Shown: piece by piece, positions 7,935 to 17,242 of the stretch
Layout of the letters: each line of letters starts with the position of its first letter
Numbering within the stretch: position 1 is the first letter of the stretch
DNA from: Aeromicrobium flavum
GTDB taxonomy: Bacteria; Actinomycetota; Actinomycetes; Propionibacteriales; Nocardioidaceae
DNA: 64,000 nt
NCBI RefSeq assembly: GCF_007992115.1
Contig: NZ_BJZQ01000004.1
Span: 62,001-126,000, forward strand
Direction of reading: 5' to 3'
Position numbers and translations under genes: made by a program
The notes under the pieces: generated by a model
Database searches by the model: none
The model's input: only the letters and a program-made list of their open reading frames with translations
Told to the model about the DNA's origin: nothing

Positions 7935-8306
7935 ATGGAAACCGCTGCCATCACCGCCTGGACCCTGATCCAGGAGATCCCCATCCCCGCCGACGTGACC
8001 AATCTCCTCGTCGAGGGCGAGCAGGCGGTCGCGGCGTTCAAGACGTTCCGCGACTCCGCCGTATTCACCACCAAGCGCCTCATCGTGCGTGATGCCCAGG
8101 GGATGACGGGCAAGAAGGTCGAGGTCTACTCGCTTCCGTACAGCCGCATCGACATGTGGTCCTCCGAGAACGCCGGAGGGGTGTTCGACCGCAACTCTGA
8201 GCTGGAGCTGTGGACCAAGGCCGGTCACATCAAGATCAAGCTCGACAAGAAGATCGACATCCGCCGACTCGACCAGCTCATCGCCTGGGCAGTGCTCAAC
8301 GCCTGA
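7935..8306 (+). CDS. PH domain-containing protein (bPH type)
   Basis: A 123-residue soluble protein with the bacterial PH fold pattern throughout: 'LLVEGEQAVAAFKTFRDSAVFTTKRLIV' then 'YSLPYSRIDMWSSENAG' and a C-terminal helix. These proteins (bPH_1, formerly DUF1696) form small beta-barrels with an unknown, possibly stress-related role. The next gene encodes a CsbD-like stress protein, which supports a general stress context. The length equals one domain and no signal peptide is seen. Confidence 0.85.
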   Translation: METAAITAWTLIQEIPIPADVTNLLVEGEQAVAAFKTFRDSAVFTTKRLIVRDAQGMTGKKVEVYSLPYSRIDMWSSENAGGVFDRNSELELWTKAGHIKIKLDKKIDIRRLDQLIAWAVLNA

Positions 8307-8400
8307 GACATGGCGCCCGCCGGGTCCTTCTCGAGATGCGACCGCTGACCATCCGTGTTGGCATGGAAGCGAAAGCAGAGTCGAGAGGAAGGCTGGAGTC

Positions 8401-8574
8401 ATGGGACTTGATGACAAGTTGAAGAACACCGCTGAAGACCTCACCGGCAAGGGCAAGGAAGCCACCGGCAAGGCGACCGACGACGAGAAGCTCGAAGCCG
8501 AAGGCAAGGGCGACCAGGCCAAGTCCGACCTCAAGCAGGCCGGCGAGAACGTGAAGGACGCGTTCAAGCACTGA
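8401..8574 (+). CDS. CsbD family stress protein
   Basis: A 57-residue, very hydrophilic protein rich in Lys, Asp, Glu and Gly: 'MGLDDKLKNTAEDLTGKGKE' continues into 'GKGDQAKSDLKQAGENVKDA'. This matches the CsbD family, a sigma-B or starvation-induced group of unknown mechanism. GGAAGG and CTGGAG precede the ATG. A 19-bp perfect hairpin terminator follows 12 nt after the stop. Confidence 0.9.
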   Translation: MGLDDKLKNTAEDLTGKGKEATGKATDDEKLEAEGKGDQAKSDLKQAGENVKDAFKH

Positions 8575-8585
8575 GCCGCACCCCC

Positions 8586-8627
8586 ACGACGAGGGCCCCG
8601 GGAATCGCTTCCCGGGGCCCTCGTCGT
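8586..8627. terminator. strong 19-bp hairpin, bidirectional terminator
   Basis: A perfect 19-bp stem (8586-8604 with 8609-8627) and a TCGC loop between the convergent csbD-like gene and the minus-strand gene ending at 8645. The T-run is poor (CGTTGCG), but position and perfection indicate termination of both genes. Confidence 0.8.
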
Positions 8628-8644
8628 TGCGCTCGTGGCGCGGA

Positions 8645-9112
8645 TCAGATCGTCGGCGGCGCCGTCGTCCCGGTCGCGCCGGTCGGACCGGTCGGGGTCG
8701 TCGGGTACGTGGTGCCGGCCGTCGGCTGGCCCGGCGTCGTGTACGTCGAGGCGGTGTACGTCTGGTCGTCGGCCATCTTGGCCTTGACGAAGGCCGCGAT
8801 GCCCGCCACGCCAGCCGTCAACAGGCCGACGAACGCGAACTTCCGCAGGCCGACGAACCGCTGGCGCTTCTGGATCGGGAGCTTGTCGCTGACCTCGTTC
8901 GGCAGCTTGTCGACCAAGCCGTCGCGCAGGTCGAGGAGCTCGTTCTTGTCCGGGAGACGCTCGATGAGGTCGTCGCGCAGCGCCAGCCATTCGGACCGGT
9001 CGGGGAGTCGCTCGATGAGCTGATCCTTCAGCTCGCGCAACTCGGCCGCGTCCGGCAGCTGCTCCACGACGGTGTCGACGTGGTCCTTCACGCTCTTCTT
9101 GCCCTTGCCCAC
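8645..9112 (-). CDS. single-helix membrane protein with repeated leucine/charged motif, unknown
   Basis: A 155-residue protein. GTG 9112 is chosen because AAGGAG (9118-9123) lies 5 nt upstream. The N-terminal half has three near-repeats of about 17 residues ('ELKDQLIERLPDRSEW', 'LRDDLIERLPDKNELL', 'LRDGLVDKLPNEV'), likely an amphipathic helical array. One transmembrane helix follows ('KFAFVGLLTAGVAGIAAFV'), then a Thr/Pro/Gly-rich tail that may lie outside the cell. No family is recognised; the layout suggests a cytosolic coiled-coil scaffold tethered to the membrane. Confidence 0.65.
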   Translation of the reverse strand: MGKGKKSVKDHVDTVVEQLPDAAELRELKDQLIERLPDRSEWLALRDDLIERLPDKNELLDLRDGLVDKLPNEVSDKLPIQKRQRFVGLRKFAFVGLLTAGVAGIAAFVKAKMADDQTYTASTYTTPGQPTAGTTYPTTPTGPTGATGTTAPPTI

Positions 9113-9154
9113 AATGGCTCCTTCGCACAGATGTCGTCGGACTTCCATCGTGGC

Positions 9155-11557
9155 TCACGACGGGGTCAGTCGCACCTCGGCTCCCTCGATGACGACGTCG
9201 GCGGGGTCCTTGTCGGGCCGCAATCCGCGCCAGCTGGCGTGCCGCAGGCTCCCGTTCGGCGACCAGTCTCCGTAGACGACCTCGCCGACGACCCGGGGCG
9301 TCACCCACGTCGCGTCGCGGGACGCCGCGGTCTCCACCTCGTCGACGAAGGGTGACGTCTTGCGGGTCAGACCGTCGAGGAGCTGGCGCAGGCGCAGGCG
9401 CTCGGCCTCGGTGAATCCGGTGCCGACGCGACCGATGTACCGCAGGCCTCCCTCGACGGGGATCCCGAGCAGCAGCGAGCCGATCCCCCGCCCGCCCTTG
9501 CTGGGCCGCCACCCGCCGATCACGACCTCCTGCGCGTCCTGGTTCTTGATCTTGAGCCAGTCCGTCGAGCGCGCTCCCGGCACGTACGGCGCGGCACGGC
9601 GCTTGGCCACGATCCCCTCGAGCTTGTGGCGCCGACTCAGCGCGACGGCGTCCTCGAGCGACCCGCCGTGCGCCGGCGGCACCTGGACCAGCTCGCCGTC
9701 GAGCTCCAGCTCCTCGAGCGCCTCGCGCCGGTCGTCGTAGGAGAGGTCGCGCAACGAGGCCCCGTCGTGCTCGAGCAGGTCGAACAGCATCATCCGCGCC
9801 GGCACGGTGCGTCGCAGCCGCGCGACGTCGGCCGACTTCGTGACCCCCATCCGCTGCTGGAGGCGGCCGAAGCTGGGCACCCCCGCGTCGTCGAGCGCCA
9901 CGATCTCCCCGTCGAGGACCGCGTCGAGGCCGAGCGCCGCGAGCTCTTCGACGAGCTCGGGATAGCTGGCGCTCACGTCGTTGTGGTTGCGCGAGTACAG
10001 CCGCACGCTCTCTCCGTTGACGACCGCGACGCACCGGATCCCGTCCCATTTCAGCTCGTACGCCCACCCGTCGGCGGACGCGTCCCTGCCCCCGGCGAGC
10101 ACCGCGAGCATCGGCGGGACGAAGCCCGCACGGCCGGACTCCGTGGCCGACGCACCCCGGGACGGGGTGGCGGGAGCCGGGGGCGACGCGGCGGGCTGCT
10201 TCGCGACCGACTGCTCCTTCATCAGGTGGATGAGCCAGTTCTCACCGGTCTTGATCAGGGCGAGGCGCTTCGATCCGCCGAGGCCGCCGTCCGGCGACCC
10301 GTGCAGGGTGGCGATCACCTCGTGGTCGTTCCACTTCTCCAGGTCGTAGTGGCCGTGGTCCCAGATGGTGACGTGGCCGGCGCCGTACTCGCCCTTCGGG
10401 ATGTCGCCGGCGAAGGTCGCGTACTCCAGCGGATGGTCCTCGGTCTGGACCGCGAGGTGGTTGCCCTTGGCCGAGTCGGGGACGCCCTTCGGCAGGGCCC
10501 ACGACACGAGGACGCCGTCGCGCTCCAGGCGGAAGTCCCAGTGCAGACGGCTCGCGTGGTGCTCCTGGATGACGAAGATCGGGTCACCGGTCCGTCCGCG
10601 GACCACCGAGTCCGGCACGGGCTCGGGCGTCTTCGCCGCATCGCGCATCGAGCGGTAGGTCGCGAGCCGGTCGGTCACCGGCGCCGCCAGGGACGCCATC
10701 GGGTCGCCCCGCTCGGCGAGTCGTGCCGGCACCTCGTCGATCGTCAGGTGGCGGAGGTCGTCGTCGAGCTCGTCCCAGTCGCGCGGCACGGCCACCGTCG
10801 GATGGTCGCGCCCCCGCAGCGAGTACGGCGAGATCGTCGTCTTGTTGCCGTTGTTCTGGCTCCAGTCGACCAGGACCTTGCCGTGCCGCTTCGCCTTGGA
10901 CATGTCACTGACGACCAGCTCGGGCATGACGCCCTCCAGCGCCTGGGCCACCTGCTTGGCGAACGCGTTGATGTAGTCGGAGTCGTGCTCGCCGTCCAGG
11001 GGGGCGAACAGGTGGATCCCCTTGCTGCCGCTGGTGACCGGCACGCACTCGAGCCCGACGTCGGACATCAGCTCGCGGGCGGCGTGGGCGACCTCGACGC
11101 ACTCGGGCAGGCCGGCGCCCGGCCCGGGGTCGAGGTCGATGACGAGTCGGTCGGGGTTCTGGGCGACACCGGTGGCGTCCACCCGCCACTGCGGGACGTG
11201 CAGCTCCAGCGCCGCCACCTGACCGGCCCAGGCGAGGTCGGCCACGGACTCGAAGATCGGGTAGGTGTTCGTGCTCGTGCGGTGCTTGATCGAGACCCTG
11301 CGGATCCAGCTGGGGGCCGAGTCCGGCAGGTTCTTCTCGAAGAACACCTGCGCGTCGGAGCCGGTGCCGTTGACCCAGCGCTTGCGCGTGATGGGCCGTC
11401 CCGCCAGGTGCGGCAGCAGCCACGGCGCGACCTGGACGTAGTAGGCGATGACGTCGGCCTTGGTGGTTCCCGTGGCGGGATACATGACCTTGTCGCTGTT
11501 GGTCAGTCGCAACAGGCGACCGTCGACCGACACGGTCTGGGGAGACGTCCCTGCCAT
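9155..11557 (-). CDS. ligD: multifunctional ATP-dependent DNA ligase LigD
   Basis: An 800-residue NHEJ enzyme starting at ATG 11557 after GGAAGGGGGAC. Domain order is polymerase/primase (about 1-290), 3'-phosphoesterase (about 320-460, with 'HHASRLHWDFRLERDG'), then ligase (about 490-800) with the nucleotidyl lysine in 'YELKWDGIRCVAV' and the OB-fold end. This Pol-PE-Lig order is that of mycobacteria. It fills and seals double-strand breaks together with Ku, encoded 0.8 kb away at 12,329-13,159 on the same strand. A linker rich in Pro/Ala/Ser lies between PE and ligase. It is divergent from the GAF-ANTAR gene. Confidence 0.96.
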   Translation of the reverse strand: MAGTSPQTVSVDGRLLRLTNSDKVMYPATGTTKADVIAYYVQVAPWLLPHLAGRPITRKRWVNGTGSDAQVFFEKNLPDSAPSWIRRVSIKHRTSTNTYPIFESVADLAWAGQVAALELHVPQWRVDATGVAQNPDRLVIDLDPGPGAGLPECVEVAHAARELMSDVGLECVPVTSGSKGIHLFAPLDGEHDSDYINAFAKQVAQALEGVMPELVVSDMSKAKRHGKVLVDWSQNNGNKTTISPYSLRGRDHPTVAVPRDWDELDDDLRHLTIDEVPARLAERGDPMASLAAPVTDRLATYRSMRDAAKTPEPVPDSVVRGRTGDPIFVIQEHHASRLHWDFRLERDGVLVSWALPKGVPDSAKGNHLAVQTEDHPLEYATFAGDIPKGEYGAGHVTIWDHGHYDLEKWNDHEVIATLHGSPDGGLGGSKRLALIKTGENWLIHLMKEQSVAKQPAASPPAPATPSRGASATESGRAGFVPPMLAVLAGGRDASADGWAYELKWDGIRCVAVVNGESVRLYSRNHNDVSASYPELVEELAALGLDAVLDGEIVALDDAGVPSFGRLQQRMGVTKSADVARLRRTVPARMMLFDLLEHDGASLRDLSYDDRREALEELELDGELVQVPPAHGGSLEDAVALSRRHKLEGIVAKRRAAPYVPGARSTDWLKIKNQDAQEVVIGGWRPSKGGRGIGSLLLGIPVEGGLRYIGRVGTGFTEAERLRLRQLLDGLTRKTSPFVDEVETAASRDATWVTPRVVGEVVYGDWSPNGSLRHASWRGLRPDKDPADVVIEGAEVRLTPS

Positions 11558-11610
11558 CGATCGTCCCCCTTCCCCGTACGATTGCCTTTCCACATTCTGA
11601 AGGAGCGGCC

Positions 11611-12327
11611 GTGAACGTGCCCGATTTCTTCTCCGAGGTCGCGCTCGACCTGCACGAGCAGCCGACGACGGAGAAGACCGTCGAGTTGATCACCGAGTAC
11701 GCGAAGGTCGCGGCCGAGTGTGACGACGCCGGCATCATGCTCGTGCACAGCCGCACCCGCATCGAGACCGCAGCGTCGACGTCCGATCGTGTCGCCCTCT
11801 CACACCACCTGCAGCGCGACCTCGACGAGGGACCGTGCCTCGACGCCCTCGAGTCCGGGGGGAGCTTCGTCACGAACGACGTCCGGCTGGACCCACGCTG
11901 GCCGAAGTGGGGACCCGCGGTGGCCGACCTCGGGATCCACAGCGCCATGAGCGTGCTGCTGGAGACGCGCGACCGCCGCTACGGCTCCCTCAACCTCTAC
12001 GCGGAGCGATCCGGCGCGTTCGACGGCAACGACCTCGCCACCGCCATGATCTTCGCCCGGCACGCATCGGTGGCCCTGGCCAACGCCCATCAGGAGCAGG
12101 GCCTGCTGACCGCGATCGACGCCCGCAAGGTGATCGGCCAGGCGCAGGGCATCCTCATGGAGCGGTTCGACATCGATCCCGACCGTGCCTTCGACGTGCT
12201 GCGCCGCTACTCGCAGAACCACAACCAGAAGCTGCACGCCGTCGCGTCCTGGGTGGTCGACAACCGCAAGCGGTCCGTCCACGAGTTCCCCGACGACGTG
12301 GCCGCCCAGGGCATCATCACCACCTGA
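11611..12327 (+). CDS. GAF and ANTAR domain-containing regulator
   Basis: A 238-residue cytosolic protein; AAGGAG lies 5 nt before GTG 11611. The GAF domain spans about residues 20-160 ('DEGPCLDALESGGSF' and 'SAMSVLLETRDRRYGSLNLY'). The ANTAR RNA-binding domain occupies about 165-225 ('ARKVIGQAQGILMERFDIDPDRAFDVLRRYS'), with the alanine and aromatic residues used in binding tandem RNA hairpins. Family role: transcription antitermination in response to a small ligand or redox signal. It lies between ligD (divergent) and ku (convergent, 1 nt apart), so a link to DNA repair is possible but unproven. Confidence 0.9.
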   Translation: MNVPDFFSEVALDLHEQPTTEKTVELITEYAKVAAECDDAGIMLVHSRTRIETAASTSDRVALSHHLQRDLDEGPCLDALESGGSFVTNDVRLDPRWPKWGPAVADLGIHSAMSVLLETRDRRYGSLNLYAERSGAFDGNDLATAMIFARHASVALANAHQEQGLLTAIDARKVIGQAQGILMERFDIDPDRAFDVLRRYSQNHNQKLHAVASWVVDNRKRSVHEFPDDVAAQGIITT

Positions 12328-12328
12328 G

Positions 12329-13159
12329 TCAGGCCGACGACTTCTTCTTGGCGGCCTTCTTCTTGGGCTTCTCGGCGTCGCCCTTGCGCGCCTCGACGCT
12401 GCGCCGCAGCGCCTCCATCAGGTCGACGACCTCGCCGCCCTCGTCCTCCTGCTCGCCGAAGGTCGCCTCGGTGTCGATGCCCTCGCCGGCCTTCTGCTTG
12501 GCCTCGATGAGGGTCTTGAGCTGCTCCTGGTAGTCGTCGGTGAACTGGCTGGCGTCGAAGTCGCCCGCGAGCGACTCGATCAGCTGCCCCGCCATCGCGA
12601 GCTCCTTCTGGGTGACCTTCGTGGCGTTCTCCAGCACCGGGAAGTCGGCCGTGCGCACCTCGTCGTCCCAGAGCAGGGTCTGCAGCACCAGCACGTTGTC
12701 GCGCACGCGCAGGGCGCCCAGGCGGGTGCGCTGGCGCAGGGCGAAGGTGACGACCGCCGTCCGCTCGGTCTCCTCGAGCGCCTGGCGCAGCAGCGCGTAG
12801 GGCTTGAGCGCCTTCTCCTCGGGCTCGAGGAAGTACGGGTTGCCCAGCCGCAGCACGTCGATCTGGTCGTCCGGCACGAACTCCACGACGTCGATCTCGT
12901 GGCTGCGCTCGGCCGGGAGCGACTTGAGGTCCTCGTCGGTCAGGACGATCGTCTTCTCGCCGGCGTCGTAGGCCTTGTCGATGTTCTTGTAGGCCACGAT
13001 CTCCTTGCAGATCTCGCACCGGCGCTCGTAGCGGATGCGCCCGCCGTCCTCGTCGTGCACCTGGTGCAGCGACACGTCGTGGCTCTCGGTGGCGGAGTAC
13101 ACCTTCACCGGCACGTGGACCAGGCCGAAGCTGATGGCACCCTTCCAGATGGCTCGCAT
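12329..13159 (-). CDS. ku: Ku protein (non-homologous end joining)
   Basis: A 276-residue bacterial Ku starting at ATG 13159 ('MRAIWKGAISFGLVHVPVKVY', the invariant family start). The DNA-encircling core runs to about residue 240, and 'RRCEICKEIVAYKNIDKAYD' is also typical. The lysine-rich tail 'EKPKKKAAKKKSSA' matches the basic C-terminal extension that aids end binding and LigD recruitment. Together with ligD this is a complete two-component NHEJ system. The stop is 1 nt from that of the convergent GAF-ANTAR gene. Confidence 0.97.
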   Translation of the reverse strand: MRAIWKGAISFGLVHVPVKVYSATESHDVSLHQVHDEDGGRIRYERRCEICKEIVAYKNIDKAYDAGEKTIVLTDEDLKSLPAERSHEIDVVEFVPDDQIDVLRLGNPYFLEPEEKALKPYALLRQALEETERTAVVTFALRQRTRLGALRVRDNVLVLQTLLWDDEVRTADFPVLENATKVTQKELAMAGQLIESLAGDFDASQFTDDYQEQLKTLIEAKQKAGEGIDTEATFGEQEDEGGEVVDLMEALRRSVEARKGDAEKPKKKAAKKKSSA

Positions 13160-13176
13160 CTGGTCAGTATCCGCCC

Positions 13177-13899
13177 TCAGCGCCGCCAGCGCGAGCGCTT
13201 GGACGCGGCACCGGCCGGCCGCTCGATCGGGACGAAGCCCGGCGCGTAGGGCTCGAGATCGCCGACACGCTCCTCCAGCTGCGCGACGGCCCGCGGGAGG
13301 TCGTCGAACGTGACGCCCGCCAGCTGGTTGGGCGAGAACCGCCACCACGCCAGCTCCAGCAGCCGGTCGCGGGTCTCGGGGTCGACCCGGTCCCGGATCG
13401 GTCTGGCGGGGACGCCGCCCACGATCGAGTACGGCGCGACGTCCTCGGTGACGACCGCGCCGGCGGCCACCACGGCGCCGTCGCCGATCGTCACGTCGCG
13501 CAGGATCACGACCTTCGCGCCGATCCACACGTCGTTGCCGACGACGGACGGCTCGCCGCGGAACGACGGGCGGCCATCGGCCTCGGGGTCGATCACCTCG
13601 GAGGCGTCGGCGGAGAGGTGCCAGCCCCACGTCGCCTTCTTGTACTGGAACGAGTTCACGCCCAGCCACGTCAGCGGGTGGCCCGTGGCCCCGATCAGCA
13701 CGTCGGGCGCGAACTCGCAGTACCGGCCGATCGTCGCGGACTGCGACTCCATCCCGTGGGCCAGGCTGGTGAACGCACCGACGGTGGTCAGGCCGCCGCG
13801 GACCACGAGGTCGCCGAGCATCCGGATGGGCGGCTCGGCCAGGAGCCGTGACGATCCGACGAGCCGCAGTCCCTCGGTTCCTCGCGCATGCTCAGCCAC
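13177..13899 (-). CDS. CatB-related hexapeptide-repeat O-acetyltransferase
   Basis: A 240-residue protein with a GTG start at 13899. Left-handed beta-helix repeats are visible from residue 40 to 180 ('SQSATIGRYCEFAPDVLIG' and 'VVGNDVWIGAKVVILRDVTIGDGAVVAAGAVV'), the fold of xenobiotic/CatB-type acetyltransferases. The family's active-site His is likely the one in 'ATGHPL'. It presumably transfers acetyl from acetyl-CoA to a sugar, antibiotic or serine hydroxyl; the substrate is not evident. It is divergent from the ACT-domain gene. Confidence 0.85.
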   Translation of the reverse strand: MAEHARGTEGLRLVGSSRLLAEPPIRMLGDLVVRGGLTTVGAFTSLAHGMESQSATIGRYCEFAPDVLIGATGHPLTWLGVNSFQYKKATWGWHLSADASEVIDPEADGRPSFRGEPSVVGNDVWIGAKVVILRDVTIGDGAVVAAGAVVTEDVAPYSIVGGVPARPIRDRVDPETRDRLLELAWWRFSPNQLAGVTFDDLPRAVAQLEERVGDLEPYAPGFVPIERPAGAASKRSRWRR

Positions 13900-13968
13900 G
13901 TCCGTCAGCCTAGGGGCTGCGGCGCGCCCGTGGCCCGCGTTACACCGCCGCAACCCGGGCACGGAACA

Positions 13969-14628
13969 ATGAGTCCCATGGCGTTCCTGCTGCGCGTGGA
14001 GCTTCCCGACGTCCCGGGCTCCCTCGGCGCACTCGCGACGGCCCTCGGTGGGGCCGGAGCCGACATCGAGGCGATCGAGATCGTCGAGCACCGCTCGGAC
14101 GGCGTCGCGGTCGACGACGTCCTGCTGGAGCTCCCCCCGACCGTGATGCCTGACGCGCTGATCACGGCCTGTCAGGGCCTCGAGGGCGTGCACGTGCACT
14201 GGATCAGCCGGTACACCGCGGGCGCCAACCTGAGCATGGACCTCGAGGCGGTCGAGGCGTTCACCGACGAGCCCGACCTCGCCATCGAGCGGCTCATCGA
14301 GGTCATCCCGTCGACGTTCCGCACCGACTGGGCGCTCGCCGTCGGCCCGGGTGAGGACGGCGCCGCGTTCCTGTTCGGGTCGCCGGCCGCCCCGCGCGTC
14401 GTGCCCGAGTGCGACGCGTGGCTGGCCATCGAGCACGCGCGGTCGCTGGACGAGGTCGCGGCCTGGGACTCCACCGTGCTGGCGGGCTCCCCGGGCTCGA
14501 CGCGCTCGGGCACCCCGTTCTTCGTCGCCGTGGGCCGACACGGGGGCCCGGAGTTCCTGGCCTCCGAGATCGCCCGCCTCGGCCACATGGTGTCGCTGGC
14601 CGCCTCGGTGCAGACCGAGGGCGACTGA
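13969..14628 (+). CDS. ACT domain-containing protein
   Basis: A 219-residue cytosolic protein; a second start at ATG 13978 is possible ('MAFLLRVELPD'). The first 75 residues are an ACT domain ('LRVELPDVPGSLGALATALG', then 'GADIEAIEIVEH'), the fold that binds amino acids in regulators. The remaining part ('WALAVGPGEDGAAFLF' to the end) resembles a regulatory or GAF-like sensor module and has no catalytic motif that can be recognised. It probably senses an amino acid. The partner is unknown; the convergent SDR stops 1 nt away. Confidence 0.75.
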   Translation: MSPMAFLLRVELPDVPGSLGALATALGGAGADIEAIEIVEHRSDGVAVDDVLLELPPTVMPDALITACQGLEGVHVHWISRYTAGANLSMDLEAVEAFTDEPDLAIERLIEVIPSTFRTDWALAVGPGEDGAAFLFGSPAAPRVVPECDAWLAIEHARSLDEVAAWDSTVLAGSPGSTRSGTPFFVAVGRHGGPEFLASEIARLGHMVSLAASVQTEGD

Positions 14629-14629
14629 C

Positions 14630-15520
14630 CTACCGCTGGTCGGTGACCGGCGTGTGGGCGTGGTGGTAGCGACCCAGCGCGTTGACCTCGGCCTCCATCG
14701 CCGGCACGGTCTTGCGCGTCAGCAGCCGGATGTACGGCGTGGTCGCCGGTGAGTTCACGAACGCCTTCATCCAGTTCGCCAGCAGCACGGCCTTCGGCAC
14801 GTAGACCCGGCTCTTGCGCTTGGCCAGACCGATGAGGATCTTCTCCGCGCAGGTCTCGACGTCGGTGGTGGTGTTGGCCGGGTACGGCAGCTTGCCGCGG
14901 ATCGCCTTGAACGACGGCAGGTCGGCCTCGGCGTTGCGGACGATGTCGGTGTCGATCCACGACGGGTGGCAGATGCCGACCTTGATGCCCAGGTGCGCGA
15001 CCTCCTGGCGCAGCGCGACGCCGAGCGCCTCGTTGCCGGCCTTGCTGGCGCTGTAGGCGCTCAGGCCCGCGATGTTGGAGAACGCCGCGAGCGAGGACAC
15101 GACCAGCAGGTAGCCCTTCGTGCGCTCGAGGTGCGGCACCGCGTACTTGGCCGTGCGGAACACCCCGTTGAGGTTCACGTCGATCACGCGCTCGAAGGCG
15201 GCGTCGTCGATCTGGCGCACGGTGCCGTACGAGGCGATGCCCGCGTTGGCGACGACGTGGTCGAGGCGGCCGAAGTAGGCGGCCGCGGCGTCGATCGCGG
15301 TCCTGACCTCGTCGCTGCTGCGGACGTCGGCCTCCCACCAGGCGGCCGACTCGCCCAGCTCATCGGCCAGTTGGGTCATGAGCTCGGGCTCGAGCCCGAC
15401 GAGGGCGACCCGGCCGCCGTGCGCGACGTACGCGCGGGCGACGTGGGCGCCGATGCCGCGAGCCGCGCCGGTGATGAGGGCGACTTTGCCGCGGAACTGC
15501 TGGGGCTTCAGAGAGGACAT
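14630..15520 (-). CDS. short-chain dehydrogenase/reductase (SDR)
   Basis: A 296-residue classical SDR from ATG 15520. NAD(P)-binding 'ALITGAARGIGAHVARAYV' is near residue 15, the structural 'NAGIASYG' near 90, the catalytic Ser in 'LVVSSLAAF', and Tyr-x-x-x-Lys in 'AYSASKAGNEAL'. The C-terminal extension of about 70 residues is longer than in minimal SDRs and ends in 'YHHAHTPVTDQR'. It likely oxidises or reduces a lipid or steroid-like alcohol; the substrate is unknown. A palindromic operator-like site lies 10 nt before the start codon. Confidence 0.87.
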   Translation of the reverse strand: MSSLKPQQFRGKVALITGAARGIGAHVARAYVAHGGRVALVGLEPELMTQLADELGESAAWWEADVRSSDEVRTAIDAAAAYFGRLDHVVANAGIASYGTVRQIDDAAFERVIDVNLNGVFRTAKYAVPHLERTKGYLLVVSSLAAFSNIAGLSAYSASKAGNEALGVALRQEVAHLGIKVGICHPSWIDTDIVRNAEADLPSFKAIRGKLPYPANTTTDVETCAEKILIGLAKRKSRVYVPKAVLLANWMKAFVNSPATTPYIRLLTRKTVPAMEAEVNALGRYHHAHTPVTDQR

Positions 15521-15529
15521 GCGGTCAAG

Positions 15530-15542
15530 ATACCGTCGGTAT
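15530..15542. promoter_or_regulatory. candidate TetR-type operator upstream of the SDR
   Basis: A perfect palindrome ATACCG-T-CGGTAT 10 nt upstream of the SDR start codon. ATACCG/CGGTAT half-sites are common for actinobacterial TetR-family repressors of lipid genes. The regulator is not identified. Confidence 0.55.
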
Positions 15543-15662
15543 GTGGAATGTGTCACCCTCGATGTCATATTGGCGCCCCTTCCCGGGTGAATCACGTAAC
15601 GCAGGGTTAACGTGACCCACCTCATGTCCGGGGCCCTGACGATCCCGGCTATCCTCTGCGGG

Positions 15663-17231
15663 ATGAGCACCCCTCCACCCGAGCTCGGCTCGATGCGGAT
15701 CGGCGTCGTCAAGGAATCCGCCCCCGGCGAGACGCGAGTTGCGGCGACCCCGGCGACGGTGAAGCAGCTGACGGGCCTCGGTTACGTCGTCACCGTCGAA
15801 CGCGGCGCTGGTGAGGCCTCGAGCTTCACCGACGCGGCGTACGAGGCCGCCGGAGCGAACATCAGCGACAAGCCCGACACCTGGGCCAGCGACGTGATCT
15901 TCAAGGTCAACGCTCCCACCGAGATCGAGATCGCCCTCATGCTCGACGGCGCGACGCTGATCAGCATGATCAGCCCGGGCCTCAACCCGAAGCTCGTCGA
16001 CACGCTCGCGACCCGCCCCATCACCGTCATGGCCATGGACGCGGTGCCGCGCATCTCGCGCGCCCAGTCGATGGACGTGCTGTCGTCGATGGCCAACATC
16101 GCGGGCTACCGCGCAGTGGTCGAGGCGGCCCACGAGTTCGGCCGCTTCTTCACCGGTCAGGTCACCGCGGCGGGCAAGGTGCCTCCGGCCAAGGTCCTGG
16201 TCGCCGGCGCCGGCGTGGCCGGCCTCGCCGCGATCGGCGCGGCCTCCAGCCTCGGCGCGATCGTCCGCGCCACCGACCCCCGTCCCGAGGTCGCCGACCA
16301 GGTCAAGTCGATCGGCGGCGAGTACCTCGAGGTCGTCGTCCCCGACGAGGACAAGGAGGTCTCCTCCGACGGCTACGCCAAGGCCACCAGCGAGGCCTAC
16401 GACAAGCGCGCCGCCGAGATCTACTCCGAGCAGGCGGCCGACGTCGACATCGTCATCACCACGGCCCTGATCCCGGGCCGTCCCGCGCCTCGGCTCATCA
16501 CCGCCGCCGACGTGGCGACCATGAAGGCCGGCAGCGTCATCGTCGACATGGCCGCCGCCCAGGGTGGGAACGTCGAGGGCTCGGTCGCCGGCCAGAAGAT
16601 CGTCACCGACAACGGCGTGACGATCCTGGGCTACACCGACCTTGCGGGCCGCCTGCCCACCCAGGCCTCGCAGTTGTACGGCACCAACCTCGTCAACCTG
16701 ATGAAGCTGCTGACGCCCGGCAAGGACGGCCAGATCGTCCTCGACTGGGACGACGTCGTCCAGCGCGGCGTCACCGTCGTGCGCGACGGTGAGAAGACGT
16801 GGCCCCCGCCGCCCGTGCAGGTCTCGGCGGCCCCGGCGCCTGCGCCCGCCGCCGAGCCCAAGCCGGCGCCCGAGCCGAAGAAGCCGGTCAGCCCCGCGGT
16901 CAAGATCGGCGCGGCCACCATCGGCGTGCTGGTGTTCCTGTGGGTCCTGGCCACCGCGCCGGGCGAGCTGCCCCAGCACTTCACCGTCCTGGCCCTGTCG
17001 ATCGTGATCGGCTACTACGTGATCGGCAAGGTGCACCACGCGCTGCACACCCCGCTGATGAGCGTCACGAACGCGATCAGCGGCATCATCGTGGTCGGTG
17101 CCATGCTCCAGATCGGCGACGACGACGCGGTGATCCGCGCGCTGGCCTTCGTGGCCGTCCTCGTCGCCAGCATCAACGTCTTCGGTGGTTTCGCCGTGAC
17201 CCGACGCATGCTCAGCATGTTCTCGAAGTGA
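15663..17231 (+). CDS. pntA: NAD(P) transhydrogenase alpha subunit PntA
   Basis: A 522-residue protein of E. coli PntA length. Domain I (about 10-380) carries 'GIVKES'-like '[18 protein letters not shown]' and the Rossmann turn '[22 protein letters not shown]'. A Pro/Ala linker (about 385-415) leads to membrane domain IIa with four helices. The alpha1 and alpha2 parts are fused, unlike Rhodospirillum and many actinobacteria where they are separate genes. With PntB it uses proton entry to drive NADPH formation from NADH. It starts at ATG 15663; an in-frame ATG at 15693 is possible. pntB begins 12 nt downstream. Confidence 0.95.
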   Translation: MSTPPPELGSMRIGVVKESAPGETRVAATPATVKQLTGLGYVVTVERGAGEASSFTDAAYEAAGANISDKPDTWASDVIFKVNAPTEIEIALMLDGATLISMISPGLNPKLVDTLATRPITVMAMDAVPRISRAQSMDVLSSMANIAGYRAVVEAAHEFGRFFTGQVTAAGKVPPAKVLVAGAGVAGLAAIGAASSLGAIVRATDPRPEVADQVKSIGGEYLEVVVPDEDKEVSSDGYAKATSEAYDKRAAEIYSEQAADVDIVITTALIPGRPAPRLITAADVATMKAGSVIVDMAAAQGGNVEGSVAGQKIVTDNGVTILGYTDLAGRLPTQASQLYGTNLVNLMKLLTPGKDGQIVLDWDDVVQRGVTVVRDGEKTWPPPPVQVSAAPAPAPAAEPKPAPEPKKPVSPAVKIGAATIGVLVFLWVLATAPGELPQHFTVLALSIVIGYYVIGKVHHALHTPLMSVTNAISGIIVVGAMLQIGDDDAVIRALAFVAVLVASINVFGGFAVTRRMLSMFSK

Positions 17232-17242
17232 AGGGCTGACCT

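Noticed and set aside
12185-13249. Long plus-strand frame opposite ku
   Set aside because: Low-complexity Leu/Val/Arg composition typical of an antisense shadow; ku is unambiguous.
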